NCBI GenBank assembly: GCA_002501605.1
Contig: DANW01000003.1
Location: 1-9,664 of the forward strand
Direction of reading: 5' to 3'
DNA length: 9,664 bases
From: Euryarchaeota archaeon UBA28
GTDB lineage: Archaea > Thermoplasmatota > Poseidoniia > Poseidoniales > Thalassarchaeaceae
The notes below the pieces were generated by a model. That model was not told the DNA's origin and searched no databases. It worked only from the letters and a program-made list of their open reading frames with translations. The first letter of the stretch is position 1. Each line of letters begins with the position of its first letter. The position numbers and the translations under genes were made by a program. Shown here in pieces: positions 1 through 6,192 of this stretch.

Positions 1-23
1 CCATGTTCATCAATGAATCGGAA

Positions 24-977
24 TCATTCCCATTCAATTGTGCCGGGAGGTTTGTGGGTGATATCATACACAACACGATTGACTTGGCCCTTCAGAGAGT
101 TCGTTATCTCGGTGCTTATTAGAGTCAAAACGTCATGTGGGATTTCAGAATATCTGGCACTCATCCCATCAAGGCTTGTGACAGCTCTGACCACAACAGT
201 TTCCCCGTGAACTCTTGTATCCCCATGGACCCCTACGCTTCTTACTGGTAGTAAGGCGGCAAAATATTGCCAAGGTAGGTCGCATAGGCCATTCTCAGAT
301 GCCTCCCTTAGTCGTGTTTCCACGATATGGCATGCCTCTCTGCATGCTTCGACGCGAGATCTAGTGAGTTGTCCCAAAACGCGCACTGCAAGACCTGGTC
401 CTGGAAATGGCTGTCTCTCACTGGATTTGATGCCCAGTTGTCTAGCAATCTGCCTAACTTCGTCTTTGTAGAATTCTCGCAATGGTTCAACTATCACGAG
501 GTCGACATCTTCGGGCAGTCCGCCGACATTATGATGGCTCTTGATAACATCCCTCTGGCCCCCTCCTGATTCAATCCAGTCAGGAGCGATAGTCCCTTGT
601 ACGAGGAACTTGGCGCCACATTTTTCCTGCTCTTCTTCGAAAACGCGGATAAATTGCTCACCGATGACCTTACGTTTTTCTTCTGGATCCATGACTCCCT
701 CAAGATTACTGAAGAATCTATCTGATGCGTCTACTACCTGTAATGTGATTCCCATATCTTCGAACATCTTTCTGACTTCATCAGTCTCACCCTTTCTCAT
801 GAATCCAGTGTCTACGTATACGCAATGGAGTAGGCTTCCGACAGCACGATGAGCGAGGACTGCTGCAACCGAGCTGTCGATACCTCCCGAACACGCGATG
901 ATCGCGGTGTCATCTATTTTGGACTGCAACGCCTCGATGGCCTCATCGACCAGGACCTGGCTATCCAATATTCTCAC
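24..977 (-). CDS. guaAb: GMP synthase, ATP-pyrophosphatase (synthetase) subunit B
   Basis: This 317-residue protein is the synthetase half of GMP synthase. It adenylylates XMP with ATP and replaces the adenylate with ammonia to give GMP. The PP-loop motif SGGIDSS is at residues 30-36. The GMP-synthase-specific segments IKSHHNVGGLP (145-155), RQPFPGPGLAVRVLG (188-202) and the C-terminal KPPGTIEWE (309-317) are intact. There is no glutamine amidotransferase domain. This matches the two-subunit archaeal form, in which a separate GuaAa supplies ammonia; that partner is not in the window. The start is GTG at 977, and its GTGA overlaps the purE stop codon, which indicates translational coupling. 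Downstream, ATG codons on this strand at positions 10 and 4 could begin a following gene, but the window ends there. Confidence 0.96.
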   Translation of the reverse strand: MRILDSQVLVDEAIEALQSKIDDTAIIACSGGIDSSVAAVLAHRAVGSLLHCVYVDTGFMRKGETDEVRKMFEDMGITLQVVDASDRFFSNLEGVMDPEEKRKVIGEQFIRVFEEEQEKCGAKFLVQGTIAPDWIESGGGQRDVIKSHHNVGGLPEDVDLVIVEPLREFYKDEVRQIARQLGIKSSERQPFPGPGLAVRVLGQLTRSRVEACREACHIVETRLREASENGLCDLPWQYFAALLPVRSVGVHGDTRVHGETVVVRAVTSLDGMSARYSEIPHDVLTLISTEITNSLKGQVNRVVYDITHKPPGTIEWE

Positions 978-1498
978 CCCTGAATAGACTCATCATCCGA
1001 TATGACCTTGTCAGTCATAGATGACCTATACTCTGCGTAGGCATCTGAAAGATCCTTATCGGAGGTTGCAATAATCTGGACTGCTAATGCTCCAGCATTG
1101 TCTCCCCTGTCAACGCCAACGGTGGCTACTGGCATGCCTGGAGGCATCTGGACTATCGAAAGGAGTGAATCTAGAGGGACCTTGCCACCAACTGGGACGC
1201 CAATGACTGGTTTGGTGGTCATGGAAGCTATGACCCCGGGCAAGGCGGCCGCCACTCCTGCCATACCAATGAAGACCTGGCAACCTGAATCCTCAGCGTT
1301 GGAGATTATTTCTTCGAGATATTTTGGCGCCCTGTGGGCCGATGCGACCCTAATTTCGAAGCTCACGTCGAACTTTTCGAGCACTGAACGGCATTTCTCG
1401 GCGATTGGCAAGTCTGACTTAGAACCCAGTACGACACATATGTCCATGACACTGGGGGTGTAAGGAGGTTCAAATGCCTGCCGTTCATTCTTCCTCAT
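974..1498 (-). CDS. purE: 5-(carboxyamino)imidazole ribonucleotide mutase / AIR carboxylase catalytic subunit PurE
   Basis: PurE makes 4-carboxy-AIR in de novo purine synthesis. Family motifs are GSKSD (residues 25-29), SAHR (53-56), the glycine/alanine-rich GMAGVAAALPG (78-88) and LDSLLSIVQMPPGMPV (109-124). SAHR together with the LDSLLSIVQMP block resembles class I PurE (N5-CAIR mutase) rather than the animal-type AIR carboxylase. No PurK partner is in the window, so the substrate is inferred. The longest frame gives 174 residues and overlaps the upstream gene by 14 nt. The ATG at 1447 (residue 18) begins directly at the conserved first strand (MDICVVLGSKSD) and may be the true start, giving 157 residues. 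Neither start has a Shine-Dalgarno sequence. The last codons overlap guaAb by 4 nt. Confidence 0.93.
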   Translation of the reverse strand: MRKNERQAFEPPYTPSVMDICVVLGSKSDLPIAEKCRSVLEKFDVSFEIRVASAHRAPKYLEEIISNAEDSGCQVFIGMAGVAAALPGVIASMTTKPVIGVPVGGKVPLDSLLSIVQMPPGMPVATVGVDRGDNAGALAVQIIATSDKDLSDAYAEYRSSMTDKVISDDESIQG

Positions 1499-2339
1499 GG
1501 AATGGTATCAGATTTCTAGGCCACTCGACATCGGAGCTGGTAACCGGGAACTCATTTAGAAGTTCATTGATTCTCTCGGATTCGGTATTTCCCTTGAATA
1601 GGCAGTCTTGAACGAAGCCATATTTGCAAACGTAAGATAGTGAGATAAAGTCAATATTTCCTCGACTGAAGCCATGTAATGCTAATTTTCCCTCTTCCAG
1701 TGGAACTGTCGCTATTTCCCCCCTATTCCAAATTTTTTTGGATACATTCCAATCTCCACTGAGGATGGAGGAATCCCAAGAGCCCCTGCTAATCGGGAGG
1801 ATTATCCTTGCCGGAGGAATCATGAATACCTCAGATATCATATTTATCGATCTGAAAAAGGCAATCCAAAACATTGCATACGAGGCCCAACCGAATGAAG
1901 GAGAAAATTCAATATGGAGTGTGAAAAAAATTATTCCTAGTGATATCGATAGCCAATCTATGGGCAGGGACAAGAGAGAGTTGTCAGAAGTTGGTTGGAC
2001 GTTTCTTGCGTTGGCTACCGGCAAAATTAGAAGTGACCAAGATATGATAAATAGAGTGCCAGAGACAAATTGGTCATCTGGAGTAATCCCCTTGAAGACT
2101 AGAGGAAAGACACTGACAATTAGAAAGAACGGTGACCACGCTAATGGTTTCAGAATGGGCCATGCTAACGGCCTCATCCTCTGACGTTCCCAGCCAAATC
2201 TTGATTCTTCTCTGGGAGTTGTTAGAACATCGGGGAATATGCTTTCTGATGGCCTGATTCGGGGGGGTGTGTCATCTATTGGAAGACCCCACCAATTTGG
2301 ATCGCCCCTGAGCCAGTTCCTGTCTCCATGGGCCTCCAT
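1485..2339 (-). CDS. Hypothetical four-helix membrane protein in the gcv-pur operon
   Basis: This 284-residue protein was not recognised. The N-terminus (1-60) is polar, rich in tryptophan and arginine, and has no signal peptide. Four hydrophobic stretches follow, at about 66-83, 91-109, 129-146 and 149-166, consistent with four membrane helices. The rest (about 180-284) is soluble, with a lysine/tryptophan-rich start and an acidic end (HEEE). No catalytic motif is visible. The ATG at 2339 is the only in-frame start ahead of the hydrophobic core apart from Met55. It begins 31 nt after the gcvPB stop and runs 14 nt into the longest purE frame. Co-transcription with glycine cleavage and purine genes is likely, but position alone does not show a function. 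It could be a small transporter-like or sensory membrane protein specific to the lineage. Confidence 0.72.
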   Translation of the reverse strand: MEAHGDRNWLRGDPNWWGLPIDDTPPRIRPSESIFPDVLTTPREESRFGWERQRMRPLAWPILKPLAWSPFFLIVSVFPLVFKGITPDDQFVSGTLFIISWSLLILPVANARNVQPTSDNSLLSLPIDWLSISLGIIFFTLHIEFSPSFGWASYAMFWIAFFRSINMISEVFMIPPARIILPISRGSWDSSILSGDWNVSKKIWNRGEIATVPLEEGKLALHGFSRGNIDFISLSYVCKYGFVQDCLFKGNTESERINELLNEFPVTSSDVEWPRNLIPFHEEE

Positions 2340-2370
2340 GGCATTCCGAGGGGCAAGGTACGAATATGCA

Positions 2371-3876
2371 TTAGGATAAATCCTGAGATTTATTGTACCT
2401 TAATATCAGATTTCTTGCCGCCCACACCTCATCCACTCTGCCAACCGGGGTCGTGTGCGGGGAGGATAGGACAATCTCCGGGTCCTCGGCTAATATTGAA
2501 TGGAAATCTCGGGCGAACTTATCCAGGACCTCTTTGGATTCTGTCTCGGTTGGTTCGAACATTAGGCACTCTGGAACTATCTGCGGGAAATAGAGGGTCG
2601 GTGCCATGTAGCCATAATCCAGAAGTCTCTTTGCAACGTCCTTTCCAGTTACTCCATTGGCTTCCTTGAGAGGGGACATGGATAGGGTAAATTCGTGCTT
2701 TACCACATCGGCTGGGCATCCCTCGATGGGCATGGCGTGGATTTGTAAATCCGGGTCGGGGTTCATCATCACATGTCTCAGATAATTTGCATTCAACACC
2801 GCATGCTCACTCATTGTTTCCAGTTCACGGCCATATCTTCTGTAAAATGCCCATGACCTGACTACAGCGCCAGCGTTTCCATTCCACTGCTGGACTTTGC
2901 CGATTGTACTTTCTGGAGTAACCCAATGGTACCAGTGCCCGTCAGCTACCCCGACTTCATCTTCCGTAGCCTCACGACGCCCCACTATTGGGGATGGAAG
3001 GAATTTGGAAAGGTGCTCTTTGACACCGATGGGCCCACTTCCCGGGCCGCCTCCTCCATGTGGCTGACTGAAGGTTTTGTGTAGATTGTAGTGCACGGCA
3101 TCGAAGCCCATTCTCCCAGGGTCAGTCTTTCCCAGAATGGCATTGAAGTTTGCCCCGTCGTAGTACATTTGCCCTCCTGCATTATGGACAATCTTAGTCG
3201 CTTCCGCTATCTCAGGTTCAAACACTCCTAAGGTACTTGGGTTTGTGATCATCATAGCTGCCGTATCATCCCCAACTGCTGAACGCAACGCGTCGAGATC
3301 TATCCTTCCGTCATCGGCACTTGGGATTTCAATAATTTGATAGCCACACATCGAAGCTGAGGCGGGATTTGTTCCATGCGCTGAATCTGGGACAATGACC
3401 TTGTCCCTGTGGCCCTCTCCCCTCTCTCTATGGTACTCCTGAATACATCTGATCGCAGTGAACTCTCCTTGAGCTCCCGCGACCGGCTGAAGGGTCACGG
3501 CATCCATGCCGGAGCATATCGCTAACATTTCCTGCATTTCGTAGTAAATTGCCAGGAGCCCTTGCACCTGTGATTCCGGCTGGAGGGGATGGATACGGTC
3601 TATTCCAGGATGCTGGACAATCCTCTCATTTAACCTTGGATTATGCTTCATGGTACAGGAGCCGAGAGGGTAGAAACCGGTGTCAATTCCAAAGTTTCTC
3701 TGAGATAGTTGAGTGTAGTGCCTAACTAACTCTGGCTCACTGGCCCTCGGCCACTCCGGTAGTTTGCTTCGTCTCAATTGCTGGGGAATTGACTCTGAAT
3801 AGACTTCTGTTATTGGGTCTGGTTGAGACCACCCGGCCTCCTTGGATCCGTTGAAATCGAAAATAGTACCCGTCAT
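2371..3876 (-). CDS. gcvPB: Glycine dehydrogenase (decarboxylating) subunit 2
   Basis: This is the PLP-binding half of the split P-protein of the glycine cleavage system. It decarboxylates glycine and passes the aminomethyl group to the lipoyl arm of the H-protein. Counting from the ATG at 3876 (501 residues), the expected blocks are PLGSCTMKHNPR (70-81), PVAGAQGE (132-138), DGANFNA (240-246) and HKTFSQPHGGGGPGSGP (266-282). Lys267 of the HKTF motif is the predicted Schiff-base lysine. The frame stays open to an ATG at 3894, six codons earlier. The 3876 start is preferred because GGAGG lies 7 nt before it and because its ATGA overlaps the gcvPA stop, the usual arrangement for coupled subunits. 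The length fits the family, and no key residue is missing. Confidence 0.97.
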   Translation of the reverse strand: MTGTIFDFNGSKEAGWSQPDPITEVYSESIPQQLRRSKLPEWPRASEPELVRHYTQLSQRNFGIDTGFYPLGSCTMKHNPRLNERIVQHPGIDRIHPLQPESQVQGLLAIYYEMQEMLAICSGMDAVTLQPVAGAQGEFTAIRCIQEYHRERGEGHRDKVIVPDSAHGTNPASASMCGYQIIEIPSADDGRIDLDALRSAVGDDTAAMMITNPSTLGVFEPEIAEATKIVHNAGGQMYYDGANFNAILGKTDPGRMGFDAVHYNLHKTFSQPHGGGGPGSGPIGVKEHLSKFLPSPIVGRREATEDEVGVADGHWYHWVTPESTIGKVQQWNGNAGAVVRSWAFYRRYGRELETMSEHAVLNANYLRHVMMNPDPDLQIHAMPIEGCPADVVKHEFTLSMSPLKEANGVTGKDVAKRLLDYGYMAPTLYFPQIVPECLMFEPTETESKEVLDKFARDFHSILAEDPEIVLSSPHTTPVGRVDEVWAARNLILRYNKSQDLS

Positions 3877-5237
3877 CCAGATTCCTCCACCCAAGATTTG
3901 AGCGCATCCTTCAGAGCTTTTATGTCCAACTCGGAGGTCCTTTCATCACACCCCACAAGGATCCATGAGGACTTGTCCTTCCACCAGTTCCCCAAGTCAA
4001 ATCCTGCCGTGACTCCCAATTTGTCCATGTGAGATAAGGCATCTTCAGATTTTCCTGGAATCTTGATCGCGAATTCTCTGAAAACCGGTGAATTAGGAAA
4101 TGCCAATTCCACACCCTCTATGGAGCTGATTTGATTCATTGTCCTGACAGTCGATGCCAGTATTCTTGTGGACAATTTCTCTAATCCAACAGGTCCAAGA
4201 AGTGCCATGTGCATAGCCCCCATTAATGCGATTAGTGTCTCATTGGAGCAAATGTTAGATGTCGCTCTATGTCTTCGAATGTGTTGCTCTCTGGTGGATA
4301 GAGTAAGCGTATATGCGGTTTTGCCACTGGCGTCAATACTCTGTCCGACAATCCTGCCGGGCATTAGACGTAGGAAGTCCTTGGTACATGCAAATATGCC
4401 ATAAATGGGCCCTCCGGCAGTGGGCCCTATTCCGAAAGGCTGCCCCTCTCCGACTACAATATCAGCTCCCCAATTTCCGGGGGGTTCGACCAGCCCTAGA
4501 GTAGTAACATCAACACCGACAATAATTGCGGTTTTTTCTCCCACAATCTCCCTAAGACTCATCAGACCTTCATCTAAGATTCCGAATGAGTTGGGCTGCT
4601 CTACGTACACAGCGCATGAGCCGGTTGCCAACGAGGCTTTCTCCAGGTCAAGAAGTCCATCTTCCCCATGCGGGAGCTTGATTATCTCAATACCAACTCC
4701 TTGGGTATAGTTCTGTATGACGGACATTCTATGGGGAGGGACTAGCTCAGAGACAAAGACAGTATTTGGTTTCTCCACTTTCTTGGACTTTACCCTTACT
4801 GCACAAGTGATTGCTTCAGCGGCTGAAGTACTGGCATCATACATTGAGACATTAGAAATAGGAAGCTCCACTAGCTCTGATATCATCGTCTGGAACTCCC
4901 ACATGGCCTGTAGCATTCCTTGGCTAACCTCCGGTTGATAGGGAGTGTAAGAGGTCAGAAACTCCCCTCTAGTAGCGATCATTGGCACCATGGATGGCAC
5001 GAAATTCCTCGCTAGTCCGGCCGACAGGAATGATGGGCGACAGTCAAGGTCAACATTGGCCCCTAACAGCTTGTTTGCATCTCTGATTATTTCCTCTTCA
5101 GATTGTGGCCCTCGCAGAGGCAGCGGGCCCTTGGACCTGATTTCCTCGGGAATATCCGAAAATAAATCCTCCATGGACCTTAAGCCCATTATTTCGAGCA
5201 TTTCTTGCTCCCTACCGAGATTGGGCAACTGGTCCAC
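3873..5237 (-). CDS. gcvPA: Glycine dehydrogenase (decarboxylating) subunit 1
   Basis: This is the N-terminal-type half of the split P-protein. It pairs with GcvPB to form the glycine decarboxylase heterotetramer. Over its 454 residues the family segments are FLTSYTPYQPEVSQG (93-107), SNVSMYDASTSAAEA (128-142), GQPFGIGPTAGGPIYG (265-280), PGRIVG (293-298) and REQHIRRHRATSNIC (316-330). The start is GTG at 5237, preceded by GAGGG with a 5-nt spacer. The resulting N-terminus, ending in the family's early ML.E.G pattern (residues 13-18), fits known GcvPA proteins. The nearby ATG at 5253 is out of frame. This is the first gene of the minus-strand cluster, with a TATA-like element upstream. The stop codon overlaps the gcvPB start by 4 nt. 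Confidence 0.97.
   Translation of the reverse strand: MDQLPNLGREQEMLEIMGLRSMEDLFSDIPEEIRSKGPLPLRGPQSEEEIIRDANKLLGANVDLDCRPSFLSAGLARNFVPSMVPMIATRGEFLTSYTPYQPEVSQGMLQAMWEFQTMISELVELPISNVSMYDASTSAAEAITCAVRVKSKKVEKPNTVFVSELVPPHRMSVIQNYTQGVGIEIIKLPHGEDGLLDLEKASLATGSCAVYVEQPNSFGILDEGLMSLREIVGEKTAIIVGVDVTTLGLVEPPGNWGADIVVGEGQPFGIGPTAGGPIYGIFACTKDFLRLMPGRIVGQSIDASGKTAYTLTLSTREQHIRRHRATSNICSNETLIALMGAMHMALLGPVGLEKLSTRILASTVRTMNQISSIEGVELAFPNSPVFREFAIKIPGKSEDALSHMDKLGVTAGFDLGNWWKDKSSWILVGCDERTSELDIKALKDALKSWVEESG
3884..3888 (-). promoter_or_regulatory. Shine-Dalgarno site of gcvPB
   Basis: The minus strand reads GGAGG here, 7 nt before the ATG at 3876 and inside the last codons of gcvPA. It decides the gcvPB start in favour of 3876 over the upstream in-frame ATG at 3894. 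Confidence 0.7.
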
Positions 5238-5242
5238 GGTAT

Positions 5243-5247
5243 CCCTC
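5243..5247 (-). promoter_or_regulatory. Shine-Dalgarno site of gcvPA
   Basis: The minus strand reads GAGGG, 5 nt before the GTG at 5237. It supports GTG as the start codon. It also suggests that the gcvPA message has a short 5' leader, unlike the apparently leaderless genes elsewhere in the window. Confidence 0.55.
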
Positions 5248-5267
5248 GGGCATTTGCAGAAGTAGGG

Positions 5268-5280
5268 AGTATATGATTAT
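5268..5280 (-). promoter_or_regulatory. Candidate TATA-like promoter element for gcvPA
   Basis: The minus strand reads ATAATCATATACT, the most AT-rich stretch in the 109-bp gap between gcvPA and the divergent gene at 5347. A start site about 26 nt downstream would fall near 5248 and leave a leader just long enough to include GAGGG. The position is plausible, but the motif is weak and untested. Confidence 0.3.
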
Positions 5281-5317
5281 CTTTGAGGAGGATTCTGCGA
5301 TGGTGCACCGACACACT

Positions 5318-5325
5318 CTTATTAC
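5318..5325 (+). promoter_or_regulatory. Candidate TATA-like element for the gene at 5347 (leaderless)
   Basis: CTTATTAC is centred about 26 nt before the ATG at 5347, and no Shine-Dalgarno sequence lies between them. This spacing fits archaeal transcription starting at or next to the start codon. A very similar octamer, CTTATTTT, sits at the same distance from the gcvT start. Confidence 0.4.
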
Positions 5326-5346
5326 TTCCAAGTCAGTCAGTGTATC

Positions 5347-6192
5347 ATGAAGGTCGCGATAACCGCCTCAGACGGGTTTGTGGCTCCCTACATCATTGAT
5401 GCACTGGGGGATTCTGCAGTGGTGATCCCAGACGAAGTCTTGGGCGATAATATGGCACTGGACGTCATGCTCACTCCTTGTAGTGCCCTTATCCACATCA
5501 ACTCAAGGCCGGTAGACACTAGCGTAGCCAGGGACGATAGGGAATCCAAGCTAATCATGCGTGAAGCCGCAAGACCTGTTTTGGACGCAGTGAATAGGCA
5601 CGGAGAGCTACACATGATTATCCTAGGGACCCTGAGAGTCCATCCTCATTGGTCACCTGGTGATGACTACTACGGACCTGAGTCCTCATTATCTCCCAGA
5701 GATACAGCGGCTGAAGGACAGTTATGGCTAGAGGAGAACGCTTTGGAGAGGGCTGAGGCTGACAGGCCGGTTAGTGTAATCAGAGCCTCTAACGTGCAGG
5801 GGGTTCCAATTTCTGGCCCTCCAGGTAACGGTATACTACACAAATGGGCTAATGAAAGTCAAATCGGTTGGATAAATGTACCCGGAACTGGAGAGGATAT
5901 CAAAGACCTCGTGCACGTCGAAGACTTGGTTAGGGTGGTTCTCTCTGTCCTAGATAATCCTCCACCCACACGTGAGAGCTTTGCCGTAGGGTCAGGGAAA
6001 GGGATTACGATGAACGACCTCGCTAACATTTACAACCAGAAAACCGGGGCATCTATCGAGTTGAACCAGTCCTCAGAGGGAGAGGTTTGGGGAATTGTTG
6101 ATGCTTGGTTCCTGGACCACAGGTGTGGGTTTAGACCTTCCATCAGTCTTGAAGAGATGATTGAAGAGGCATTGGCTGTTTCAGGCTACTGA
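5347..6192 (+). CDS. NAD-dependent epimerase/dehydratase-like protein (degenerate extended SDR)
   Basis: This 281-residue protein has the layout of an extended short-chain dehydrogenase/reductase. There is an N-terminal Rossmann start (MKVAIT), a central region, and the late motifs VIRASNVQG (144-152), DLVHVEDLVRVV (187-198) and FAVGSGKGITMNDLA (212-226), which match sugar-nucleotide epimerases. The signature residues are eroded. The TGxxGxxG loop reads TASDGFVA (6-13) with only the middle glycine kept. No YxxxK occurs anywhere; the expected position reads LSPRDTAAEG (115-124). The protein may therefore bind a nucleotide or sugar without oxidoreductase activity, or use another mechanism. It stands alone on this strand between two gcv transcription units. 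ATG 5347 begins at the first strand and has a promoter at leaderless spacing. Fold assignment is fairly sure; substrate is unknown. Confidence 0.85.
   Translation: MKVAITASDGFVAPYIIDALGDSAVVIPDEVLGDNMALDVMLTPCSALIHINSRPVDTSVARDDRESKLIMREAARPVLDAVNRHGELHMIILGTLRVHPHWSPGDDYYGPESSLSPRDTAAEGQLWLEENALERAEADRPVSVIRASNVQGVPISGPPGNGILHKWANESQIGWINVPGTGEDIKDLVHVEDLVRVVLSVLDNPPPTRESFAVGSGKGITMNDLANIYNQKTGASIELNQSSEGEVWGIVDAWFLDHRCGFRPSISLEEMIEEALAVSGY

Noticed and set aside
1..23. Start of another minus-strand gene after guaAb (ATG at 10 or 4)
   Set aside because: Only a few codons fit before the window ends, so no gene can be supported.
1738..2184. A 148-codon open frame on the plus strand opposite the membrane-protein gene
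   Set aside because: It lies wholly inside the minus-strand gene, which fits operon spacing and gives clean hydrophobic helices. The plus-strand product shows no recognisable domain and has no promoter or ribosome site.
3877..3894. Six-codon N-terminal extension of gcvPB from the ATG at 3894
   Set aside because: It reads MGGGIW, which includes the Shine-Dalgarno GGAGG itself. The ATG at 3876 has ideal spacing and the ATGA overlap with gcvPA.
5238..5346. Glycine riboswitch or other structured leader ahead of gcvPA
   Set aside because: The gap is only 109 bp and shared by two divergent genes. The candidate TATA element leaves a leader of about 11 nt, and no paired structure was evident.
5336..5348. 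GTCAGTGTATCAT, an 11-of-13 match to GTCAGTGATTCAT at 8910-8922; both lie in divergent promoter regions next to gcv genes
   Set aside because: A pair this similar is not unlikely by chance given the length of the two gaps (rough estimate near one in three). One copy includes a start codon, and the distances to the gcv genes differ.
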